Assembly (NCBI RefSeq): GCF_009762775.1
Contig: NZ_CP046401.1
Span: forward strand, 2,046,001-2,110,000
Length of the DNA: 64,000 nt
Source: Maribellus comscasis
GTDB taxonomy: Bacteria; Bacteroidota; Bacteroidia; Bacteroidales; Prolixibacteraceae
Direction of reading: 5' to 3'
In this document: positions 29,260 to 38,200 of the stretch, piece after piece
Layout of the letters: every line of letters starts with the position of its first letter
Numbering within the stretch: position 1 is the stretch's first letter
The notes under the pieces: generated by a model
Told to the model about the DNA's origin: nothing
Databases searched by the model: none
The model's input: the letters and a program-made list of their open reading frames with translations, nothing else
Translations under genes and position numbers: made by a program

Positions 29260-29643
29260 TATGGCTTTATTTACAGGATGTTGAATAAGCTTTTTATCAG
29301 CATCTAACAAATCAAAATCACTAATATCTTCCAGTTGAATCCACTTAGCCTGAATATGTTCTTTTAATTTTAACTGTATTGATGTTGTTGAACACAAAAA
29401 GGGAATTAACTTAATCTTTTTGAAACCATAATCAAACGGAATTGATTTTAACTTTTCAAGAATTTCAATTTCTTTCTCAAGCTCTTCATTTATCTCCCTC
29501 AGAATACAATCTTCAGGAGACTCTCCTGTTTTTATTTTTCCTCCCGGAAATTCCCAGGATAAAGGATGCTCTGCCTCTGCACTCCGTTGTGTGATCAAAA
29601 ACTTATTTTCAAAAAGAAGAATTGCGCATGTTACCTCAATCAT
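29218..29643 (-). CDS. Nudix hydrolase, MutT (8-oxo-dGTPase) type
   Basis: This is a 141-residue single-domain Nudix protein. The Nudix box runs from the second Gly of FPGGKIKTGE through REINEEL, keeping the GX5EX7REUXEE core; the usual Gly after EE-x is replaced by Glu. The N-terminal VTCAILLFENKFLITQR strand and the late AKWIQLEDI strand are typical of MutT proteins that clear oxidised nucleotides from the dGTP pool. Its 3' end overlaps the convergent membrane-protein gene. Other nucleotide substrates are possible, since this family is broad. Confidence 0.9.
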   Translation of the reverse strand: MIEVTCAILLFENKFLITQRSAEAEHPLSWEFPGGKIKTGESPEDCILREINEELEKEIEILEKLKSIPFDYGFKKIKLIPFLCSTTSIQLKLKEHIQAKWIQLEDISDFDLLDADKKLIQHPVNKAILEKYSGKQMDKTR

Positions 29644-29665
29644 AATTCAAAATTAAAAAAGATTA

Positions 29666-29695
29666 TTTGCCTGCGACCCGAATGAGTTATATTTG
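29666..29695 (+). promoter_or_regulatory. Promoter of the helical protein gene at 29712
   Basis: TTTG at 29666-29669 and an exact TATATTTG at 29688-29695 are spaced by 18 bases. Initiation would fall near 29702, so the start at 29712 fits, while the earlier in-frame codon at 29667 would not be transcribed. A small hairpin (CGGAAA/TTTCCG, 29697-29711) covers the expected leader. Confidence 0.55.
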
Positions 29696-29711
29696 TCGGA
29701 AAGCTTTTCCG

Positions 29712-30239
29712 ATGACAAAAGAAGAATTAATTGAAATTATCGATTCCTGGGAAAACATTAACCTTATAATTGAAGAGTGCGACAAAAGTCCCACATTTTT
29801 TTCATCATTAATGGATATCGCACTTTACCATAAAGAACAAAAATCATGGCGGGCGGCTTATTTGGTTGACAAAATTCATGACGAGTTTCCCCAACTTGTT
29901 TTTCCTTACCTTGATAAAATTACAGAACAACTAAAAACAGAAAAAAACCTGAGTAAAAAACGCCATTTCCTGAAACTGATTAGTATGAATGAAATTCAGG
30001 AAAAGTACTTTGGTTTTTTGGTTGATTTTTGTCTGGAAACCTTAACATCAGAAGAACCACCTGCCGTTCGCGTCCATGCAATGCAAATTCTTTTTAACAT
30101 CTCGGATAAAGAGCCTGATTTAAAACCGGAAGTTTTGGCGCAAATCGAGCATGAAATAGAATATCACGCCACTGCGGGAATAATTTCAAGGGGTAAAAAA
30201 CTTGTAAAAAAACTTCGCAGCCAAATTAACCCACTTTAA
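29712..30239 (+). CDS. Small all-helical (HEAT-like) protein, function unknown
   Basis: This protein has 175 residues from the ATG at 29712, chosen because a good promoter lies just upstream and because the preceding residues look non-coding. The sequence is predicted to be wholly helical, with repeated amphipathic pairs such as FFSSLMDIALYHKEQ, AVRVHAMQILFNIS and PEVLAQIEHEIEYH that recall HEAT or ARM repeats. Similar small Bacteroidota proteins are often annotated only as hypothetical or adenylosuccinate-lyase-like. No signal peptide or catalytic motif is visible, so it is probably a cytosolic interaction protein. Its stop is one base from that of the convergent DUF2723 gene. Confidence 0.75.
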   Translation: MTKEELIEIIDSWENINLIIEECDKSPTFFSSLMDIALYHKEQKSWRAAYLVDKIHDEFPQLVFPYLDKITEQLKTEKNLSKKRHFLKLISMNEIQEKYFGFLVDFCLETLTSEEPPAVRVHAMQILFNISDKEPDLKPEVLAQIEHEIEYHATAGIISRGKKLVKKLRSQINPL

Positions 30240-30240
30240 G

Positions 30241-33200
30241 CTATGAATCTTGTGCCGGTTGCTCTGCTCCAACTTCGCCCTGAAGACGTTCAATCAATTC
30301 TTTCAAACGTGTATCAACCTCGTTAAACAGGTCGTCCTGATTATATTTTCTGGTTAGATATTGAATATTACGCAACATCGAAAATTCGCGATCCTGTTCT
30401 GCTTTTGCTGCTGCCTCAAACCTTGCGGGCAGAGATAAAAAATAATCGACTTTTGCAAAACAATTATCGGCCAGCGTTCTTGTTAACTCAGCTCCTTTTT
30501 CATTTTCTCCCGCGACAAAATACTGTTCTATCGCCGGGAACGAATCATAAGTTAATGGTAAAATTTCATTGGGAAACAACTCAAACATTTTATCAAGAAC
30601 TTCAACCGCTTTTTCTTTTTTACCTTCCTGATTTAAAACACCTGCCAAACGGGCAAACATATAACGCGCCTGCAGAATATTAATCTCCTTCCGGTTATAC
30701 TCATCTAAAAATATATCCGGGTCGTTTACATTTCCCCAAACATATTTATTCATTACATTATCATACAAAATATCGGAATTTACATGACCGTAGTAAACTC
30801 CTTGTCTTTGCGTTTTAATAGGTACAAACCGGTATGCCAGGCCTTCAAACTGCAAGTAATCCTTAAAATGGATATTTCCAACATGTACCAGGCTGTGATC
30901 GATATAAATAGGGCGCTCCCAATTATTCGCCGCCATCATATTTAAAACAGCCATTTCGCTCTTGGTTATTAAATTTTTTGAAATATTTATCTCAACTCTA
31001 TCCGCAATCAAAGCTGAATCTTCCGGTTGAACAGTTCCTGTTTCCAACACCTTCTGTTTATCAACCGTAATATGGAAATTACGTGCAGGAAAATAATCCA
31101 TCATCTCCCCGTTTGAAACTTTCACTTTGGTTCGAACATCATCACTGCCGAGAAATTCCATAGCATCACTCAGTTCCACTGAATTTTCAAATCGTTCCTG
31201 AAACAATACAATATCCCTTATTCCCATGTAATACTTACTCTTGTCAAAAGAAAAAGGTACGGGTGGAGCATCATTGGTAGCCATTTGCTGCTGGTTGATA
31301 TACCAATCCATACCGAGGTATCCGACATTTATAATTTTAATATCCGGACGCACGCCTTCTACTTCCTGCACATACCACAACGGAAATGTATCGTTGTCGC
31401 CGTATGTAAACAAAATGGCATTAGGAGCACAGGATTCAAGATAATTTTTGGCATAATCGCGCGTCATATATCTTCCGGAACGGTCGTGATCATCCCAGTT
31501 TTCCGAAGCTAAAATACCGGGAACCAAAACCAGCGAAATCAATGTAACGAGGGTTGCAGGAACTGCCCCTTTCCATAATTTACTCAAAGCAGAATAAAAG
31601 GCGGCAACAGCAAGTCCAATCCAAATAGCAAAAGCATAGAACGAGCCTGCGTAGGCATAATCCCTTTCACGAGGTTGCACGGGATACTGATTTAAATAAA
31701 CAATAATGGCAATTCCCGTAAAAATAAAAAGCATCAGCGTGACAATAAATCCCTGTTTTCCTTTCTTTCCCTGATTGTATTGGAAAAACAATCCGATCAA
31801 CCCGAACAGCAAGGGAAGAAAATAATAGGTATTTCTTGTAGGATCATTTTTCATAAAATCGGGTATATTTTCGCGTGGTCCAACTTTCGCATCATCAATA
31901 AGTTTAATTCCGCTAATCCAGTTCCCGTTCATAAAACCGCCGTGCCCCTGAATATCGTTTTGTCTTCCGGCAAAATTCCACATAAAATAACGCATATACA
32001 TGTGTCCCAGCTGATAGGAAAAGAAAAACCTGAGGTTTTCACCAAAAGTGGGCCGTATTAATGTTTTGACTTCTCCTCCGGTTCTCACTCTCACGGGGCG
32101 ACCTTTTACTTTTCCCCAATCTTCATAAACTTCGATATGTTGAGGCTGGCTACTATACATCCTTGGAAAAAAGGTTTCAAGTTTTGGCTCATATTCTGTT
32201 CCCGCCGACATGGACCCCGTAACCTCATATTCCCCATCAACCTTATTATACTGCGGTTTTTCACCTTTGGAACCGATTGCCGGAGCAGTATAGTAAGGTC
32301 CGTACGTCAAAGGTCTTTCTCCGTACTGTTCCCTGTTCAAATATTTTAAAAGAGCAAAAGCATTATCGGGGTGATTCTGATTCATGGGTGGATTTGCAGA
32401 AGCACGAATGAGAATTAAAGCAAACGAGGAATAACCAATTAAAATTACGATTAGTATTGTAACCGCCGTATTCCACACAACCAGATTTCGGCTTCTGGTA
32501 TACCGAACTGCCCAAACTGAGCCTGCTATAATAAGCGCAACAAAAAATAAAATACCTGAATTAAAAGGGAGGCCCAAACCGTTAACAAAAATCCTGTCGA
32601 AAAGAAATGCAACCCTGGGTAAACCTGGTATTACCACCAACTGAATTCCCCCCAAAACTCCAATTGAAACTCCTGTGGCTACCAAAGCACCTTTCCATGA
32701 AAAATCATACTTTTTAAAATAATATACCAATCCAATGGCGGGAATCGCCAAAAGATTTAACAGATGGACACCGATTGATAATCCGACTAAATAACCAATT
32801 AAAACCAACCAGCGGTTTGCATATTTTTCATCAGCATTGTTTTCCCACTTTAAAATGGCCCAAAAAACCGCCGCAGTAAAAAAAGACGACAAAGCATAAA
32901 CTTCACCCTCAACAGCAGAAAACCAGAATGAATCGGTAAATGAATATGCAAGTGCTCCAACTAAACCACTTCCCCATACAGCTATTTGCTCACCAATCGA
33001 AAGATTTTCAGAAGAAAATAGTTTTTTTGCCAAATGAACAATACTCCAGTACAACAACATAATCGTTCCGGCACTTGCCAGAGCCGACATCGTATTTACC
33101 ATAACCGCTGCTCTTGACTCGTCAGAGGCAAATAATGTAAAAAAACGGCCTAAAATCATATGGAATGGAGCTCCGGGCGGATGCCCCACTTCCAGCTTAA

Positions 33201-33330
33201 AAGCGCTGACAATAAATTCTCCGCAATCCCACCAGCTTACGGTGGGTTCAAGAGTTAAAAAATATGTAAGTGCTGCAATGGTAAAAACTACCCAACCAAG
33301 GATATTATTGATTAATGAGGCTTTTTTCAC
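30241..33330 (-). CDS. DUF2723 multi-pass membrane protein (TMEM260/GT117-like)
   Basis: This is a 1029-residue protein with about a dozen transmembrane helices in the first 620 residues, then a soluble periplasmic C-terminal part. The N-terminus has the DUF2723 hallmark, LEPTVSWWDCGEFI followed by GHPPGAPFH, where the Asp-Cys-Gly-Glu loop sits at the expected catalytic position of GT-C glycosyltransferases. The later TYGDNDTFPLWYVQEVEGVRPD segment is also typical. The vertebrate relative TMEM260 is a protein O-mannosyltransferase, and bacterial members are thought to glycosylate exported proteins; that function is inferred here. It has its own promoter at 33412-33419. The giant surface protein nearby is an obvious but unproven candidate substrate. 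Confidence 0.9.
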   Translation of the reverse strand: MKKASLINNILGWVVFTIAALTYFLTLEPTVSWWDCGEFIVSAFKLEVGHPPGAPFHMILGRFFTLFASDESRAAVMVNTMSALASAGTIMLLYWSIVHLAKKLFSSENLSIGEQIAVWGSGLVGALAYSFTDSFWFSAVEGEVYALSSFFTAAVFWAILKWENNADEKYANRWLVLIGYLVGLSIGVHLLNLLAIPAIGLVYYFKKYDFSWKGALVATGVSIGVLGGIQLVVIPGLPRVAFLFDRIFVNGLGLPFNSGILFFVALIIAGSVWAVRYTRSRNLVVWNTAVTILIVILIGYSSFALILIRASANPPMNQNHPDNAFALLKYLNREQYGERPLTYGPYYTAPAIGSKGEKPQYNKVDGEYEVTGSMSAGTEYEPKLETFFPRMYSSQPQHIEVYEDWGKVKGRPVRVRTGGEVKTLIRPTFGENLRFFFSYQLGHMYMRYFMWNFAGRQNDIQGHGGFMNGNWISGIKLIDDAKVGPRENIPDFMKNDPTRNTYYFLPLLFGLIGLFFQYNQGKKGKQGFIVTLMLFIFTGIAIIVYLNQYPVQPRERDYAYAGSFYAFAIWIGLAVAAFYSALSKLWKGAVPATLVTLISLVLVPGILASENWDDHDRSGRYMTRDYAKNYLESCAPNAILFTYGDNDTFPLWYVQEVEGVRPDIKIINVGYLGMDWYINQQQMATNDAPPVPFSFDKSKYYMGIRDIVLFQERFENSVELSDAMEFLGSDDVRTKVKVSNGEMMDYFPARNFHITVDKQKVLETGTVQPEDSALIADRVEINISKNLITKSEMAVLNMMAANNWERPIYIDHSLVHVGNIHFKDYLQFEGLAYRFVPIKTQRQGVYYGHVNSDILYDNVMNKYVWGNVNDPDIFLDEYNRKEINILQARYMFARLAGVLNQEGKKEKAVEVLDKMFELFPNEILPLTYDSFPAIEQYFVAGENEKGAELTRTLADNCFAKVDYFLSLPARFEAAAKAEQDREFSMLRNIQYLTRKYNQDDLFNEVDTRLKELIERLQGEVGAEQPAQDS

Positions 33331-33390
33331 TTTTAGTAATATTTAGTTAAAAGTAATTTGAACGAATAAGTTACTTATATTATTAGTCAT

Positions 33391-33407
33391 TGATCTTTAA
33401 AAGATCA
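33391..33407. promoter_or_regulatory. Perfect 17-bp palindrome at the DUF2723 transcription start
   Basis: TGATCTTT and AAAGATCA flank a single central A. The site lies just downstream of the -7 box at 33412-33419 and covers the expected start of transcription, a place where a repressor operator or a leader hairpin could act. No regulator is identified. Confidence 0.35.
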
Positions 33408-33411
33408 TCGG

Positions 33412-33419
33412 CAAATATA
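33412..33419 (-). promoter_or_regulatory. -7 promoter element of the DUF2723 gene
   Basis: Read on the minus strand this is TATATTTG, an exact consensus -7 box, 81 bases upstream of the start codon. A -33 TTTG at ideal spacing is not seen. Confidence 0.45.
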
Positions 33420-33526
33420 AGGTTTTAAAAAGGAAAGTTTAAACCGGCAAACCACAAATTGCAAATTGTGATGACACATGTTTTGCAAAAAAAACGACCA
33501 GAATGTTTCCAAAAGAAAAAAATTTA

Positions 33527-33534
33527 TATTTTTG
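33527..33534 (+). promoter_or_regulatory. -7 promoter element of tRNA-Gln(TTG)
   Basis: TATTTTTG is an exact -7 box ending 31 bases before the tRNA. The same element followed by GCA or CAT recurs before the second tRNA. Confidence 0.5.
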
Positions 33535-33565
33535 CACCGTCTTTAACGAAAAGACAATTAAGGAC

Positions 33566-33638
33566 TGTCCCGTGGTGTAACTGGCAACACGTCTGATTTT
33601 GGTTCAGAAGAGTCCAGGTTCGAGCCCTGGCGGGACAA
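33566..33638 (+). tRNA. tRNA-Gln (anticodon TTG)
   Basis: A full cloverleaf can be drawn. The acceptor arms TGTCCCG at 33566-33572 and CGGGACA at 33631-33637 pair, with discriminator A33638. The anticodon stem TCTGA/TCAGA encloses a 7-base loop with anticodon TTG at 33599-33601. The T arm contains GGTTCGAGCC. CCA follows directly at 33639-33641, so the tail may be encoded. It reads CAA, and probably CAG by wobble. Confidence 0.95.
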
Positions 33639-33640
33639 CC

Positions 33641-33669
33641 AAAAAGAGCATTGCAAATGCTCTTTTTTT
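33641..33669 (+). terminator. Intrinsic terminator after tRNA-Gln(TTG)
   Basis: A perfect 11-bp stem (33641-33651 with 33657-33667) with a 5-base loop merges into a run of T's. It separates the two tRNA genes. Confidence 0.85.
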
Positions 33670-33672
33670 GAT

Positions 33673-33680
33673 TATTTTTG
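33673..33680 (+). promoter_or_regulatory. -7 promoter element of tRNA-Gln(CTG)
   Basis: TATTTTTG lies 10 bases before the second tRNA. A TTG at 33651-33653 is spaced 19 bases upstream and may be a weak -33 element inside the preceding terminator. It indicates independent transcription of this tRNA. Confidence 0.5.
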
Positions 33681-33690
33681 CATACAAAAT

Positions 33691-33763
33691 TGACCTGTGG
33701 TGTAACTGGCAACACGTCTGACTCTGGATCAGAAGAGTCCAGGTTCGAGCCCTGGCAGGTCAA
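33691..33763 (+). tRNA. tRNA-Gln (anticodon CTG)
   Basis: The acceptor arms TGACCTG at 33691-33697 and CAGGTCA at 33756-33762 pair, with discriminator A33763. The anticodon loop CTCTGGA gives CTG, reading CAG. The D, anticodon and T arms are nearly identical to the gene 125 bases upstream, while both sides of the acceptor stem have changed together. This is a duplicated pair with a shifted anticodon. CCA is not encoded here. Confidence 0.95.
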
Positions 33764-33766
33764 CAG

Positions 33767-33801
33767 AAAGAGCTGAAGAATTAAACTGCAGCTCTTTTTT
33801 T
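33767..33801 (+). terminator. Intrinsic terminator after tRNA-Gln(CTG)
   Basis: The stem AAAGAGCTG (33767-33775) pairs with CAGCTCTTT (33789-33797), with a 13-base loop, and runs into a T-tract. Confidence 0.75.
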
Positions 33802-33963
33802 AGTTTTAACTACTTAATTTTGAGGAAATCATAACTATTTATTAAAAAATCCATTTAACTTAGCGCCGCAAACCATTAAATCAGAACCAAGGTATAATAC
33901 AGGTTATTGTCAATATTGATTTTAATTTGTAGTTTGTACCATGGATTTCTAATCCATTAAGTG

Positions 33964-34908
33964 ATGGGAAGACGGAATAGTAGAAAGATAATTACCATTT
34001 TAATTGTCATATTATTGACATTAAAAGGTTTTTCCCAGCAAGATCCCATTTTGACACAATACATGTTTAATATGCAAACCATTAATCCGGCATATGCAGG
34101 CATGTGGGAGAAAATTGGGTTTTCTTCTCTGGTTAGGAAACAGTGGGCTGGCATCGAAAAATCTCCTCTGACAGAAATAATTTCGTTTCATTCCCCTTTA
34201 AAAAATGAATTTGTAGGAGTTGGTCTCAACGTAATGAACGACCGCTTTGGAAAAGAAAACAGGTTAAGTATTTTTGCGGACTATTCTTACGAAATTTCAC
34301 TGACGCCTCAAACAAGACTTCGATTTGGATTAAAATTTGGTTTTATGAACTACAAAAACCCACTAACCCAATATCAATTATATCCCGATAATGAATACGA
34401 TGAAGCATTTGCAGAAGACGTAGATCTGAAATTTCTACCCAACTTTGGTTTTGGCGCATTTTTATATGATGAAAACTACTATATCAATTTCTCAATCCCA
34501 AAACTTGTTGAGAATGATTTCAGAACCAATATCAATAATTACTCAACGCAAGCTGAGGTTAGAACCTTTTATGTTGGGGGTGGCTATGTTTTCCGACTTA
34601 GAACGTTAAACAATTTAATTTTTAAACCAACATTGCTGGTAAGGGCAACATGGAATAACCCACTTCAATTTGATATAGGTGCTAATTTTATGTTAATGGA
34701 AAAACTTTGGATAGGCGGAATGTTTCGTTCCGGAGATGCAGTTTGTGTCACGTCTCAATGGATTTTCAACAACAATTTAAGATTAGGGTTTGGCATTGAT
34801 GTAACATACACTGAAATCTACCCTTATCAATTCGGAACCTATGAATTTTCAATTGGTTACGACATCGACTTTTATGGTAGAAGCTATGTTCGTGCCAAAT
34901 ATTTTTAG
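33964..34908 (+). CDS. PorP/SprF-family type IX secretion system outer-membrane protein
   Basis: This protein has 314 residues from the ATG at 33964; a GTG directly before it is in frame but adds nothing. The signal peptide covers residues 1-24 (ending KGFSQ). It is followed by the family's opening signature QDPILTQYMFNMQTINPAYAG and repeated beta-strands of an outer-membrane barrel (LSIFADYSYEISL, LRFGLKFGFMNY). Family members assist secretion or surface attachment of specific T9SS cargo; SprF of Flavobacterium johnsoniae serves the giant adhesin SprB. A giant repetitive surface protein begins 318 bases downstream on the same strand, so this is probably its dedicated partner. A small perfect hairpin (33941-33957) sits just before the start codon and may affect translation. 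Confidence 0.93.
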   Translation: MGRRNSRKIITILIVILLTLKGFSQQDPILTQYMFNMQTINPAYAGMWEKIGFSSLVRKQWAGIEKSPLTEIISFHSPLKNEFVGVGLNVMNDRFGKENRLSIFADYSYEISLTPQTRLRFGLKFGFMNYKNPLTQYQLYPDNEYDEAFAEDVDLKFLPNFGFGAFLYDENYYINFSIPKLVENDFRTNINNYSTQAEVRTFYVGGGYVFRLRTLNNLIFKPTLLVRATWNNPLQFDIGANFMLMEKLWIGGMFRSGDAVCVTSQWIFNNNLRLGFGIDVTYTEIYPYQFGTYEFSIGYDIDFYGRSYVRAKYF

Positions 34909-35225
34909 TTAAAATTCGCTGGTAAATCAAACTCTTGTTTACTAAAAAAACTTAAAACTGGTATCTTTTTATATATCAACTTTTTAACAACATCGTATTA
35001 ATAACAAAAACATTTGCACCTACACTTGCTATTTATCTAATTTTCACTACCTTCGTAATGCAAACCCGTTTAAATAGGAATATTTAAGCAAGCCACAAAT
35101 GATGGGAAGTTATAAAAGTTACTAAAAATTGTTAATTTGGTTTTGAAATATCATATGGCGGTATTGATATTTTAGCAAGTTGTAGCGGTTAATCCCGACA
35201 TGCAATTATGCATAGGTGATGGTGA
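34909..35225 (+). other. Leader region between the PorP/SprF gene and the giant protein gene
   Basis: This 317-base gap has stops in all frames and no separate gene. It contains a bulged hairpin just after the PorP/SprF gene (about 34930-34952), a likely promoter at 35023-35055, and an untranslated leader of roughly 160 bases before the ATG at 35226. The long leader could hold post-transcriptional control, but I see no known riboswitch. Confidence 0.5.
35023..35055 (+). promoter_or_regulatory. Probable promoter of the giant surface protein gene
   Basis: TTTG at 35023-35026 and TACCTTCG at 35048-35055 are spaced by 21 bases, with one mismatch to the -7 consensus TAnnTTTG. The spacing is at the upper end of the usual range. 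Transcription would start near 35062. Confidence 0.4.
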
Positions 35226-38200
35226 ATGGTAGAAAGTAGTGACATAAAAGTCATTAGATTTTTTGTATTTATAATCCTTCTTTTTACACGTATTATTAAT
35301 GGCGGTGCAAATAATACAGAAGGAGACTATTCGTACAAAATTTACTCGTTAAATTATTTAATAAACCTAAATGATGTAACGGAGTATACTTTTTTACCTT
35401 ATCCAAACCAGCTCTCAAAGTCTGAAAATCAAGACACAAGCATAATTAGCTGCCCTGAAGACATTTCCACTTACACTGATTTGAATGCGTGTACAAGTTT
35501 TATCTCCGGAAATTTAGAAGCACTTATTCACGTCGGAAACATTGAAACATTAACCTGGGAAATGGCCGGGGCGACAGAAGGGAAGTCAAAACCTACCGGC
35601 ATCAACCAAATTCGTTCCCACACCTTCAATGAAGGAACCACAATTATAACTTACACTGCAACCGACCAAAACAGCAATACATCCAACTGTTCATTTACTG
35701 TCACTATATCAGACAACCAGGTCCCTGTAATATTTAATTTCCCTAACAATATTATCATTAACACTAATGAAGGAGAATGTTATGCTGATGTGAGCTGGAA
35801 TGAGCCGGAAGCTGTTGACAACTGTTTTACCCCGGAGGAAATAAGCTGGAACTCATCTCACGAATCAGGAACCAGATTCCAACTGGGAACAACCGAAGTT
35901 ACATATTCATTTGTTGACGGTATTGAAAACAACAGGACAAATCTTTCTTTTCTGGTTACAGTTATCGATAATGAGTCTCCGATGCTTGTTAATTGCCCAC
36001 CTGATATTACTGTTTATGCAGAAGAAGGAAGTTGCGAAACCACTGTTAACTGGGTTGAACCGACAGCTAATGACAATTGTACTGTAAACGAAAATTTACA
36101 GTGGAAAAAATCACATGAACCCGGAACTATTTTCTCAGTTGGAACGACGACAGTGACCTATTTAGCAGAAGATGAATCAGGCAATTTTAGCGAAGAATGC
36201 ACCTTCAATGTAACCGTAATCGATAACCAATCACCATCTTTCACCGCCCCACACGATTTAAATCTCTACTGCGACGAATACATCCCTCCCTGGGAAACTT
36301 TTGAAGAATTCTGGGCAGCGGGGGGAATTGCTTCTGATAACTGCGAAATTAACCAACGCAGTTTTAAACTAATTTCAGCAGAGCAAGATTATACCAACTG
36401 CCCATTTACCTTAACCAGAACTTATCAGATAGCCGACATCTATGGAAACACTTCTACCATTTCACACTCCATTACATTTTTTGAACCCGCCATTTCGCTA
36501 AAGTCTGGCTTAGGTGCCTTGGAAACAGCATTGGCTGTAACTTTTACACAAGGCAACGTTACGTGCAACGGGGGAAATGATGGAAGTATCACTGTCTCGC
36601 TTACAGATATTGACGGTACATATGACATCTCCTGGTCAGGCCCCATTTCAAGCTCAGCTACATCTCAAAATGGTTCAAATTTTATAATCAATAATTTAAC
36701 TGCAGGAAATTATACAATAACAATTACAGACGCAAGTGAAACAGAAATCCTAAATGTCTCAATTACAGAACCACCTCCACTCTCAATTATAACACAACCA
36801 ACAAATTTAATCGAATGTGAAGGACACATAGTATCATATGATGTTACAGCATCAGGTGGTACAGGAAGTTACACATACACATGGCAAAGAAAAACACCTT
36901 CAGACGGCTCGTTTACTGATCTTTCAGCAGGCGGAAATATTTCTTTTCCAACACCTGATGAATTAAGGATTGAAAATGTTGGCAGTTCACAAGATCCTGA
37001 TGGTACAGAATATCGCGCAGTTATTTCTGATGAATGTGAAACACTAATCTCAGACGTTGCTACACTCTCCGTAAACGAAATTACAGGTCTTGACCCTTCA
37101 TATTCTGATGGCTCTATTACAGATATCACAATTTGTGAAGGAGAAAACTTTTCCTATACCGTCACAACATCTGGAGAGACGCCTGTTTCATATCAATGGA
37201 GGAAATTCATAAGTACAAACAATTGGGGAAATGTAACAGACAATGGTATCATTTCTGGTTCCAATTCAGCAACGCTAACTTTTATAAATGCAACACCTGT
37301 GGAAAGTGGTGAATATAAAGTTACTGTTACATTTCCTTCATCGGGTGCAGATTGTAATGTTACGAGTGATAGCAGAGAAAGAAACCTAACAGTTAGTCCA
37401 CTTCCAAATCTATCAGTAAATATTCCTTCGCAACAAATCTGTCCGGGAACGCCAATCTCAGATCTGATTATAACAAGCGATATTCCGGTTGATTTTTCGT
37501 GGAGCAGAACAAATACGACCAATTTAACAGGAATTGCGCCATCAGGATCAACGAGTTCAACAACATCTTTAACCATTTCAGGATCGCTCTCCAGTTCCGG
37601 GCCACAGAACCTGCAATCTACAACATTTACGATAACTGCTGAATCTGGCGACGGATGTATTTCAATCATTACTGCCACTGTCGAAGTGGTTGACAATACA
37701 CCTCCATCCATCACCTGCTCTTCAAACATTACACAAAGTACTGATGCGGGCAATTGTACAGCTTTTGTTACCATACCGGCACCGACAACAAGCGACTATT
37801 GCGGAATTGCATCGACGATCAACAATTACAATAATTCTTCCGATGCAAGTGATACATACCCGGTGGGAATTACCACTGTAGTGTGGACAGTAACTGACAA
37901 CAGCGGAAACACTGGCACATGTTCGCAAACCGTAACTGTCACCGACAATGAAGCACCGGTTATCACAAATTGTCCTTCAAATATAACGATAAACAATACA
38001 CTGGGCAGTTGCGAAGGAACAGCCACGTGGATTGAACCCTCAGCCACAGACAACTGCACATCGGCAGCAAACCTAAGCTGGAACCGTTCCCATATTCCCG
38101 GAAGCGCCTTCCCGGGAGGAACTACGACCGTTACTTATGAAGTAACTGACATGTCCGGAAATACCAGTAATGTTTGCAGTTTTACAGTCACAGTGCTTGA

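Noticed and set aside
33524..33763. 79-codon minus-strand open frame
   Set aside because: It lies over the two tRNA genes and their terminator; its internal repetition is just the tRNA duplication.
37193..37774. 193-codon minus-strand open frame inside the giant gene
   Set aside because: It is a mirror of the Thr/Ser-rich coding strand, giving a Val-rich low-complexity product; similar mirrors recur along the HYR region.
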